A program made the position numbers and the translations under genes. The notes beneath the pieces are model-generated. The model saw nothing but the letters and a program-made list of their open reading frames with translations. It did no database searches and was not told where the DNA came from. Below, one piece after another: positions 1 to 6,235 of a stretch of 21,236 nt of DNA. The DNA lies in contig DCSW01000058.1 in the NCBI GenBank assembly GCA_002325825.1, forward strand, positions 1-21,236. The letters are read 5' to 3'. Within the stretch, counting starts at the first letter, position 1; each line of letters opens with the position of its first letter. Source of the DNA: Collimonas sp. UBA1456 (GTDB taxonomy: Bacteria > Pseudomonadota > Gammaproteobacteria > Burkholderiales > Burkholderiaceae_D).

Positions 1-383
1 AACGTACGCAAATTGACCCAATGGGTAGTACATGATTTGGCGATCTGAGTGTACTTCCCATTCGATTGCTGACCAAAGCGCTCCAGCTCTGCCAGGGTCT
101 GCTCTTCTGTACTACTTTGGTAAATGCGTTTCAGATCGGCTGTGACTGCCTTGTAGTCTCTCCAGGGAACGTATTTGAGGCTATTACGTAACATGTTAAC
201 GATGCACGGCTGGATGCGGGTCTCAGGATATTCAGCGGCAATGACTTCCGGAAAACCTTTGGGACCATCGATGCAGGCAATCAAAATGTCTTGCACGCCA
301 CTGGTTTTGAGTTCCATCAGCAGGCTCAGGCTCAGCCAGAAGCTCTGTGACTCAGCAAAGGCCTGGGTCCATCGGCGCTCTGG
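1..383 (-). mobile_element. IS256-family transposase fragment (relic, cut by window edge)
   Basis: Reading the minus strand from about 383 down to base 1 gives an open frame of about 127 codons that matches the central and C-terminal part of IS256 (Mutator-type) DDE transposases. Recognisable blocks are FWLSLSLLMELKTSGVQD, then ILIACIDGPKGFPEVI, then QPCIVNMLRNSLKYV, and finally THWVNLRT running off the window edge. The N-terminal half with the first catalytic region is absent. Directly upstream in the same frame is a TGA (384-386), beyond which the sequence belongs to a different IS family (IS21). This is therefore a remnant and not a working transposase. The family assignment rests on the conserved ACxDGxKGFPE and IVxxxRNSLKY blocks. 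The exact junction with the IS21 piece lies somewhere around 360-400 and cannot be fixed by eye. Confidence 0.8.
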
Positions 384-668
384 TCATCGCTCAATATTCT
401 CGTCAGGCAGCTGTTCGCGGATGAGCACTGCTGTATGGCGGTGTTTCACATGAACTTGCTTGTCAGCTTCCAGAATGGCGTTGATGATCGCCTTAAACGC
501 TGCTAGCGTCGTAGAAACCGGAGCCGGCATTTGCCGATAATCGGGTGGCGCTGCAAACAGGCGCATCTTCCTGGCGGTATTGAAATGGATGCCGAGGTAG
601 CGTGCAACAGCACGCTACCTCTTACTCTCGGCCATCACGGCCCGACGTACTTTGACGTATAAGTCCAC
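384..668 (-). mobile_element. istA: IS21-family istA transposase, 5' fragment with stop codons (relic)
   Basis: The minus strand from a possible GTG at 668 encodes the start of an IstA-type transposase: VDLYVKVRRAVMAESKR, a stop (TAG at 615-617), then RAVARYLGIHFNTARKM in the same frame. This is the N-terminal helix-turn-helix of the family. A segment APPDYRQMPAP follows, then FKAIINAILEADKQVHVKHR and HTAVLIREQLPDE, the typical IstA linker before the catalytic domain. The frame stops again at 384-386 and the DDE core never appears. Instead, IS256 transposase sequence takes over. No istB helper ATPase is present in the window. The two stops and the missing core make it inactive. IS21 assignment is by motif memory and is fairly firm; which IS21 member it is cannot be told. 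Confidence 0.75.
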
Positions 669-676
669 GCGGGAAA

Positions 677-732
677 CATCCTAGGCTGCAGTCTTATGTA
701 CCTGAAGGCACATAAGACTGCAGCCTAGGATG
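677..732. repeat. Perfect 23-bp inverted repeat with short loop
   Basis: Bases 677-699 and 710-732 are exact reverse complements (the left arm begins CATCCTAGGCTGCAG and the right arm ends CTGCAGCCTAGGATG). Ten bases lie between them, and these can extend the stem by three more pairs (CCT/AGG) after one mismatch. It sits just upstream of the istA relic start. It could be abutted or rearranged IS ends, a hairpin that insulates the element from outside transcription, or a small independent element. No run of T follows either arm, so it is not a classical intrinsic terminator. Confidence 0.85.
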
Positions 733-978
733 GGTACACTTTTAATGCGCAATTCATGGCCGGTCCAAGTGCGCTTTCCGGTACATGCGTCACGCGGATT
801 TTATATATCAACGCCGCTCTGGCGTTTGCAATAAACTATCTAATTTACTATTCCAGTATAGGTTTCCGATACTGGAAAGCAAGCCAGAATCACCGAATGA
901 TGACAAAAAGACCTGTTGATTTAGAGTCAAATACCTCTTTACCGCCATGCATGGCGTGGCTACTATTGACTAGTCTAA
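733..978. other. Non-coding stretch between IS relic and YXWGXW pseudogene
   Basis: I see no convincing gene. An open frame on the plus strand (756-1019) has no recognisable motif and runs into the following pseudogene out of frame. Two small inverted repeats are present: AACGCC/GGCGTT at 810-815 and 821-826, and TTCCAGTAT/ATACTGGAA at 851-859 and 869-877 with a nine-base loop. The right end (about 952-978) may hold the eroded N-terminus, perhaps the signal peptide, of the pseudogene that follows, but no frame is readable as such. Confidence 0.4.
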
Positions 979-1198
979 GTCAATTTCCATATCGGACAGC
1001 TGCCACCTACGCGCTATGAAGTGGTGCCGCCGCCACACCGCGATTTTGTCTGGACACCGAGTTATTGGCGCTGGGATGGGCCTCGGCATGTATGATTCGT
1101 GGATTCGTGCACAACCAGGATACTATTATATGCCAGTCATGCTGGAAACGCGGTCGCGCGACGATTGGCAATTCAGGCCGAATCAATGGGCTCGTTAA
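979..1198 (+). pseudogene. YXWGXW-repeat protein remnant, frameshifted
   Basis: Two plus-strand frames join into one recognisable small exported protein. The first (after a stop at 976-978) reads VNFHIGQLPPTRYEVVPPP, then HRDFVWTPSYWRWDG, and ends at TGA 1093-1095. The second frame continues YDSWIRAQPGYYYMPV and DDWQFRPNQWAR, ending at TAA 1196-1198. Together these resemble the short proteins with repeated VWxPGYWxWxG and aromatic-rich WxxxxxxW units (YXWGXW or WVxxxGxW repeat proteins) that are usually secreted or anchored in the envelope of Burkholderiales. A one-base indel near 1087-1096 separates the halves. The signal peptide expected upstream is not readable, so the gene is broken at both the start and the middle. 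The function of the family is poorly known. The assignment is from the tryptophan/tyrosine pattern only. Confidence 0.6.
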
Positions 1199-1210
1199 GC
1201 GGCTTTAAAT

Positions 1211-1242
1211 GATGAAAAGGCGCCTTCGAGCGCCTTTTCATC
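1211..1242. terminator. Bidirectional hairpin terminator
   Basis: A perfect 13-bp stem (GATGAAAAGGCGC at 1211-1223 pairs with GCGCCTTTTCATC at 1230-1242) closes a six-base loop containing TTCG. It lies between the plus-strand pseudogene end (1198) and the minus-strand mnmC end (1300), a convergent arrangement. The A-rich and T-rich sides of the stem suit termination in both directions, although no long T run follows the stem. Confidence 0.7.
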
Positions 1243-1299
1243 CAGCGTTGTCGTGGCATTTGTGAGCAATCCCGCCTAGGCACATGTGCCCAGGTAACG

Positions 1300-3099
1300 T
1301 TACCCGATGCGGCGTTGTTGTTTGAGTAAAAATCGCGCCGGATCGATTGCTGCCGCCAGTTCGGCTTCCAGGGGAAGCGGTTCGCCATCCAGTTGTGCCG
1401 CCAATATTTCTGCTGACAGCGGCGCCCAGATCAAGCCGCGCGAGGCGTAACCGAGCAGACTGTAGAGTCCGATAAAGCGTGGCAAGTCATGCAATTTTGG
1501 CTCGCGCACCGGGTACGTCGCCCCGCTGTCCGGTAATGCGCCCACCAACGGCAAACGATCGCTCGCCACGCAGCGAAAGCCGACCCATCCGCGCAACGGC
1601 AAATTGTCATGACGCCAGTTCGGCAACATCCTGGCCAAGCGTGCCAGGTTATCGTCCTGGCTGGCTTGTTGCAGTGTGATCTGCTGGTCCTCGTCGTATG
1701 AAGCGCCGCTGCTGCAGATTCCGGCGTAGGCAGGCGTCAGATACGCTTCGCCGCACAGTACCGGGGCGATTGCGGGTACTCTGGTGGCGTCGAGATGGCT
1801 GATTTGGCCGCGGATTGCCGTCAACGGCAGTGCTTGGGCCTGCGGAAAATCCAATGCGCCGCAGGCATTGGCTAGGATGACTACCGGTGCGCTGGCAATC
1901 TTCACACTATGTGAATCGCGCACCAGCCATTCATCGTCGCTGCGTTCAAGACTGGCCGCAAGTTGTCCGAAACGGGATTTCAGCGCGGTGCCGCAATCGT
2001 CCAGCATGGCTTCGCACAAGCTGGACGATTGCACCCAACCCCCGGCGCGGAAGTACCAGCCGCCTGCATTAACGCTGCAACCTGCCAGGCGCGATGCTGC
2101 GGCGTGTTCGAGCCACTCGGCAAATTCGGTCGGATAGCGCCAGTCCGCGGCCAATTGCCGCTGTACCTCTGCATGGATGTCGTCGCGGGCAATCTGCAAG
2201 ACGCCGCAGTCAGCGCCGGCGAATGCCTGGCCGATGCCGCCGAGCATGCGCCATATCTGCTGCGCAAACAAGTAGGCGTTGCGGCTCAAGCGCGAGCTGG
2301 GCTTGTCGTCGCGCGACAGCAGTGGCATGAAAATGCCGGCGCTGTTGCCCGATGCTTCCTGTGCTGGCGCCGCGTGGCTTTCTACCAGGGTGACGCGCCA
2401 ACCCCGTCGCGCCAAGCGCTGGCAGGCGGCACTGCCGGCCAGCCCGGCACCGATCACGATCGCGTGGCGTTCGCCGTCCGGTCGTGCGGACGCCAGCGGC
2501 GCGCGCGTAGTGAAGCGCGGCACAAATTCTGCGCGAAGTATGCGGTCGGCGCCAGGCGCGTCGTTGCGGAATACGAAGCCGCTTTGTTCAAGTCTCTTGC
2601 GTCGCGTTTCGTCAACGACTGGAAGCGTGAGGCTAGCATGTTTGCCGGCCAGCTTGCCGAGTGTGCCGAGCGTCGGCACCGGCCAGTTTTGCCAACTGCA
2701 CCCATGCAAGTGGAAAGCATCGACGTTGGCTACAATTTGTCGCACACAGGCCGTACTGTCGCCAAACATCAGTGTCAGCACGACCTGTTCGCCTTCAAAA
2801 AAAAGGCGATGAAATCCAGGAAGCGCGGCCGGCCATGAGCGGCACATTTCGGTCGACAGCGCTTGCCACGCCGATTGCCGACGGCAAGTGAGTCGCACAT
2901 CCTGCACTGTTGGCATGTCTGGCGCCAACGCCAGGTAATGCAGTTGCTGCGGCCGTTGAGGATCGTCGCGCCAGGCCTGCCATGCTGCAAGAAAATTTGC
3001 GCCATCGCCAAATTCACTATCGAGCAGAACAAAACGTTGCCGTCCGCTCCAGAGGAGGCGATGGTCGAGCAATGCGGTCAGATTGTGGCTGGAAGACAT
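1300..3099 (-). CDS. mnmC: MnmC, tRNA 5-methylaminomethyl-2-thiouridine biosynthesis protein (methyltransferase half divergent)
   Basis: Bifunctional MnmC proteins remove the carboxymethyl group from cmnm5(s2)U34 of tRNA (FAD-dependent C-terminal domain) and then methylate nm5(s2)U to mnm5(s2)U (SAM-dependent N-terminal domain). This 599-residue protein has a clear FAD domain: the dinucleotide motif GAGLAGSAACQRLARRGW around residue 217, then EASGNSAGIFMPLLSRDD, with GWVGFRCVASDRLPLVG and YASRGLIWAPL near the end. The N-terminal part is shorter than in E. coli (668 aa) and lacks the usual opening with FDDxYxS. The SAM loop reads DSEFGDGANF in place of the usual ExGFGxGxNF. The DGFxPxxNPxxW signature is replaced by DAFHLHGCSWQNW at about 127-139. 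I take the ATG at 3099; a TTG at 3117 would add six residues. Neither has a clear ribosome-binding site. The FAD role is well supported; activity of the methyltransferase half is uncertain. Confidence 0.88.
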   Translation of the reverse strand: MSSSHNLTALLDHRLLWSGRQRFVLLDSEFGDGANFLAAWQAWRDDPQRPQQLHYLALAPDMPTVQDVRLTCRRQSAWQALSTEMCRSWPAALPGFHRLFFEGEQVVLTLMFGDSTACVRQIVANVDAFHLHGCSWQNWPVPTLGTLGKLAGKHASLTLPVVDETRRKRLEQSGFVFRNDAPGADRILRAEFVPRFTTRAPLASARPDGERHAIVIGAGLAGSAACQRLARRGWRVTLVESHAAPAQEASGNSAGIFMPLLSRDDKPSSRLSRNAYLFAQQIWRMLGGIGQAFAGADCGVLQIARDDIHAEVQRQLAADWRYPTEFAEWLEHAAASRLAGCSVNAGGWYFRAGGWVQSSSLCEAMLDDCGTALKSRFGQLAASLERSDDEWLVRDSHSVKIASAPVVILANACGALDFPQAQALPLTAIRGQISHLDATRVPAIAPVLCGEAYLTPAYAGICSSGASYDEDQQITLQQASQDDNLARLARMLPNWRHDNLPLRGWVGFRCVASDRLPLVGALPDSGATYPVREPKLHDLPRFIGLYSLLGYASRGLIWAPLSAEILAAQLDGEPLPLEAELAAAIDPARFLLKQQRRIG

Positions 3100-3131
3100 G
3101 AGATAGCAGTGCAGCAAGTCGATAAAATTGT

Positions 3132-3160
3132 ATTATATGCAATATCGAGGCGCGATATCC
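3132..3160 (-). promoter_or_regulatory. Possible mnmC promoter
   Basis: On the minus strand a perfect -10 hexamer TATAAT occurs at 3137-3132, about 33 bases before the mnmC ATG. A weak -35 candidate (TGGATA) lies 18 bases further upstream. Spacing to the start codon fits a short leader. This is a consensus match only. Confidence 0.4.
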
Positions 3161-3439
3161 ATGTCTGGTATCAGTCAGGGCTGCACCCACTTGATCCATG
3201 TCAATGCACCTGCAATTCCTGTAACCATATCGGATGCCAGACGAACTCGAAGCCTTTCAGACTGGTGTAACCGTGGTCAGAAAAATGATAGAAAATCATC
3301 AACCCACCCTTGATAAAAAATAAAATGACGACCGATCTTAGAAGATTTAAAAAAGCTCGACGTTGACTTCGATCAAAGATTCATCGAATAGCGGAGTAGG
3401 TTGTTTTTAGTAAATCCGTTGCACAGTAAGGCCGCTTTG
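3161..3439. other. Non-coding gap between mnmC and an eroded gene
   Basis: About 280 bases hold no recognisable coding sequence on either strand. The part from about 3280 to 3420 is A/T-rich compared with its surroundings. Short open frames here show no family motifs. It may include further debris of the neighbouring eroded gene, whose last readable codon lies at 3440. Confidence 0.4.
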
Positions 3440-4275
3440 TTAAAGCAGCATCAACACGCTGTTGGGACAAGTCAGACGCAGCATATCGATGCCGACGAAA
3501 GCATCCGGTGATGCGCTGCTCAGCTTGTCAATGAAGTCCTCCAGGCCCGGATTGCGACCATCGAGCAGTGCACGTTGCACGAGTCTACCGGAGAACGTGT
3601 CTTCGCCAGTCATCTCAGCCAGAATCGCTGCCAGACTAGCGGTGTCGCCGTTGCGCTTTGGCGCTGATCAACAATTTCATCGACGATGTCTTGCAGGAAC
3701 TGGTTTTGTTCCGTCTTCGACAAGCCGCCCAGCAATGATCACTATTGTTCCGGCGTTTCAGTTCAATCAATTTCTTGTTGATGCTCTTGACAACATTCGC
3801 CAGCGTGATGTCGATGTCAAATTGTGGCAAATAACCCTGGCTGGCGTATTCGCTGATATCGAGTAGGCTGGGGGACAGCAACCTCAGTTTCAAGTTGGCC
3901 ACGCTGGCCGGCGTCATGCCGTACTTTTCCAGCAGTGCATTGAAGTTTTTTACAATCTCGATGGCAGGATCTTTTTGGTGCGCTTTGCCATCGGCATAAA
4001 CGTCTTATTTGGCCATTAACGGCGCCAGCGCCTGTGCATTGTTCGGATCAATTTCCAGTGCGATGCACGAAGAATATTGTAGAAATTATAAGATCATGCC
4101 ATCCAACATATAAAAATCCGTGCGGCCCGCGCGTTCAATTTTGAACAAGGCGCTGCCTTGGCGGCTACTTGTCGGTGACGAATTCGCGATGGCGCCGATG
4201 TCGCCGACCCCGGCTACGCCGGTCGCTGCCAGCCTGAACAGCCTATTGAGTAATGCGGCAGTGAGGCTCAGTATG
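3440..4275 (-). pseudogene. Eroded gene of unknown family
   Basis: The minus strand carries several coding-like blocks in different frames, which together look like one decayed gene. From the 5' side: an open stretch beginning DYTDTGLIFILSLTAALLNR (hydrophobic) and ending FYMLDGMIL before a stop; IALEIDPNNAQALAPLMAK and a stop; then DVYADGKAHQKDPAIEIVKN continuing through NALLEKYGMTPASVANLK, LLDISEYASQGYLPQFD and IDITLANVVKSINKKLIELK. After a frame change near 3640-3740 comes GDTASLAAILAEMTGEDTFS, then RALLDGRNPGLEDFIDKL and DMLRLTCPNSVLMLL, with a stop at 3440-3442. At least two in-frame stops and one frameshift separate these pieces. I do not recognise the family. The composition (amphipathic, leucine-rich, one hydrophobic start) would suit an exported or membrane-anchored protein, but that is a guess. 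Confidence 0.5.
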
Positions 4276-4291
4276 AATATAAGCCCAGTAT

Positions 4292-4307
4292 CTGTATAAT
4301 CTTACAG
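4292..4307. promoter_or_regulatory. LexA-like SOS box
   Basis: CTGTATAATCTTACAG fits the CTG-N10-CAG form of the LexA operator known from E. coli and used in similar form by betaproteobacteria. The four outer bases on each side (CTGT and ACAG) are perfect; the centre departs from the alternating TA consensus. It contains TATAAT at 4295-4300, so a repressor bound here would cover a -10 element reading toward the plus strand. It lies 82 bases before the nucleotidase start at 4390 and also just upstream of the eroded minus-strand gene. Confidence 0.5.
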
Positions 4308-4389
4308 AACATACTTCTCCTCTTAATTAAAGATTGCCGCTTCCAGCAAAACAGCGAAAACAGCGGCGCATAACAGTGAATAGAAACGA

Positions 4390-5085
4390 ATGAAGAATAC
4401 TAAAGCACTATGGCTGTTCGATCTGGACGATACGTTGCATGACGCATCGCACGCGATTTTTCCGGCGATCAATGAAAACATGAATGCGTTCATGGCACGC
4501 ACGCTAGGCTGTAGCGGCGTCGATGTCGATGCTGCCACGGTCAATGCCACAAGAGAGGGCTATTGGCGGCGCTATGGTGCGACCTTGCTTGGGATGGTCA
4601 AACATCATCAGGTGCGGCCCGAGGAGTTTTTAAGGCAAGCACATCATTTCGACGATTTGTTTAGTATGATTCGGGCCGAGCGCGGCCTGATCAATTTATT
4701 AAAGCAGCTGCCCGGTCGCAAGATACTGTTGACCAACGCCCCACACCGTTATTCGAAAGACGTTCTACGGCACTTGCGTCTGCAGCGACATTTCGGTAAA
4801 CATATTTCGATCGAGTCGATGCATGTGCACCGCCAGTTGCGGCCGAAGCCGTCGCGCCATATGTTGCGCCAACTGATTGCACGCGAGCGCGTGACTGCCG
4901 GGCGCTGCATTCTGGTCGAGGATACGATTGCCACGCTGAAAGCCGCCAAACGGGTTGGCATGCGCACGGCGTGGGTAACGCAATACCTGAACCACAATCC
5001 AGGCCTGATAAAGCGCCCCAGCTATGTCGACGTCAAATTACAATCGGTGCGGCAGCTGGTCAGGAATGTGCATCGACTACGTTGA
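4390..5085 (+). CDS. HAD-superfamily pyrimidine 5'-nucleotidase
   Basis: The 231-residue product is a haloacid-dehalogenase-type phosphatase of the pyrimidine 5'-nucleotidase (SDT1-like) group, which in related proteins removes phosphate from UMP/CMP and sometimes damaged nucleotides. Motif I is FDLDDTLH with the nucleophile Asp11 and Asp13; motif II is the T115-N116 pair in ILLTNAPHRY; the motif III lysine is in RPKPS (K153); motif IV is LVEDTIATLKAAKRVG with E177-D178. Between motifs I and II lies the helical cap. All catalytic residues expected are present and the length is normal, so it should be active. It is the only intact plus-strand gene in the window, flanked by decayed sequence on both sides. 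A LexA-like box lies upstream. The usual Burkholderiales neighbours (argB, slmA) are not seen in this window. The ribosome-binding site is weak. Confidence 0.85.
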   Translation: MKNTKALWLFDLDDTLHDASHAIFPAINENMNAFMARTLGCSGVDVDAATVNATREGYWRRYGATLLGMVKHHQVRPEEFLRQAHHFDDLFSMIRAERGLINLLKQLPGRKILLTNAPHRYSKDVLRHLRLQRHFGKHISIESMHVHRQLRPKPSRHMLRQLIARERVTAGRCILVEDTIATLKAAKRVGMRTAWVTQYLNHNPGLIKRPSYVDVKLQSVRQLVRNVHRLR

Positions 5086-5224
5086 AATTCAGGCGTTCAA
5101 CGTCTACTACGCCGGGTTTGCTGTCGCTCATTATAAGTTAAGTAACCTGTCCTTTGCAGGCAATTAAATCATCGCCGGCGTAGAAGTAGCCTCGTCTCTT
5201 TATCTTGATGCAAGCGACCCATCA

Positions 5225-5734
5225 CTAAGATAATATGGTCTCGATACCGATCTGACGATAATGATTCTGGAACACCAGAATCACTTGAAGCCAAGCATGG
5301 ATCTAGTGATTCGCTTGATGGCTCGGTGGTCTTGCTCGATCATGTTGTTGAGATATTTAGACTGGCACAATATGCAGTATAAACACCGGGATCAGCTTTG
5401 ACGCTTTCAATCGCGGCCGTATTGTCACAGCACTTATCTACAGCACGGTAGAGATATTTCCATTCACCGAAGACCTTAATATAAGTCTCATCAAGGCTCC
5501 AGTTGCAACCTAAAGCCCGCTTGCGACGACGCACAATGGCTGCCAGTACCAGAAACATTTTTAGCGCCCAGCGATGCACCATGGTGTGGTCGACGAAACC
5601 TCCTCGCTCTTGCATTATCTCTTCAATGTGACACAAGAGCGAGGGTAGGCCACATACCAACGCACCCAGACAAGCATGACATCAAAAGGATAGTGCAGTT
5701 GTTTGAGAACCTTCCGAAGAGTAATACTAATCAT
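5225..5734 (-). mobile_element. IS6-family transposase, broken (internal deletion, frameshifts, stop)
   Basis: From an ATG at 5734 the minus strand reads LKQLHYPFDVMLVWVRWYVA, then shifts frame near 5645 into HIEEIMQERGGFVDHTMVHR and LDETYIKVFGEWKYLYRAVD, the N-terminal and first catalytic region of IS6 (IS26-like) transposases. Right after AVDK the sequence jumps to NTAAIES, which normally lies much further on, so a block of the core is missing (about 5420-5440). After another frame change it reads SKYLNNMIEQDHRAIKRITR and SMLGFK, followed by a TGA (5281-5283) and degraded C-terminal sequence. The first aspartate (DETY) and the glutamate (IEQDHR) remain, but the middle catalytic section is lost. 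Clear terminal inverted repeats could not be fixed. Its right side abuts a truncated RNA methyltransferase gene, which suggests that the element inserted there. Confidence 0.82.
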
Positions 5735-5774
5735 GATTTGGCGAATATTTTAAGTTACCTGTATTGTCGCAGAT

Positions 5775-6219
5775 TCTTATCGCAACACAACCTCGGCGAC
5801 CAAGATGAAGCACTACCTTCCGAATAGTAGGCCTGCTTGATGCCAGCCGCCGAGGCACTGCGCAGGATCGAACCGAGATTGCCGGGATCCTGCAGATTAT
5901 CGAGTAGCACCACAGATTGCGTCGGTGCCGTGAATCCAACCGCATGCGGCGTTTCAATGACAACAACAGGCAGACGCCATACTCGACACAGCGCCAGCCC
6001 CGCATTGCGCGATCGAGGGAGCGGCTTCGTGATGCTACAGCGCGCTCTGGATTATCATGCACAATGCCGGCAAACCGACATGCTACAGATAGGCTTTTTT
6101 TCCCACAGATGGATGCCATTCGGTAGGGTGCGCTCGGCCTTGCGCCGCACCTGCCCGTTGGTAGCGAGATGCTTAAGTTCATTGTAGAGCGGATTGGCAG
6201 AATATGTGATGGTTTTCAT
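5775..6219 (-). pseudogene. SpoU/TrmH-type RNA methyltransferase gene, disrupted
   Basis: The ATG at 6219, 17 bases after the rnhB stop, opens MKTITYSANPLYNELKHLAT, then GQVRRKAERTLPNGIHL, matching the start of TrmH-family 2'-O-ribose RNA methyltransferases (substrate-binding N-terminal domain). The frame ends at a TGA (6055-6057). Further on, another frame gives the family's SAM-knot signature LLDNLQDPGNLGSILRSA, then AAGIKQAYYSEGSA and SSWSP, after which the match stops near 5780. The C-terminal knot region (the motif with the second conserved N/S residues) is missing, replaced by IS6-relic sequence. A gene of this type next to rnhB is the expected order in Burkholderiales, so this is decay of a formerly normal neighbour. 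Whether its substrate was rRNA or tRNA cannot be told. Confidence 0.8.
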
Positions 6220-6235
6220 GGCTTGCCCATTGTGA

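Noticed and set aside
756..1019. Plus-strand 87-codon frame before the YXWGXW remnant
   Set aside because: No motif, no clear signal peptide, and its 3' end overlaps the pseudogene out of frame. It may contain debris of the lost N-terminus but cannot be supported as a gene.
1963..2838. Long plus-strand open frame (291 codons)
   Set aside because: It lies antisense to mnmC, has no family motif, and is a by-product of G/C-rich codon use on the opposite strand.
3462..3866. Plus-strand open frame opposite the eroded gene
   Set aside because: The minus strand gives more protein-like blocks; the plus frame has no motif and no ribosome-binding site.
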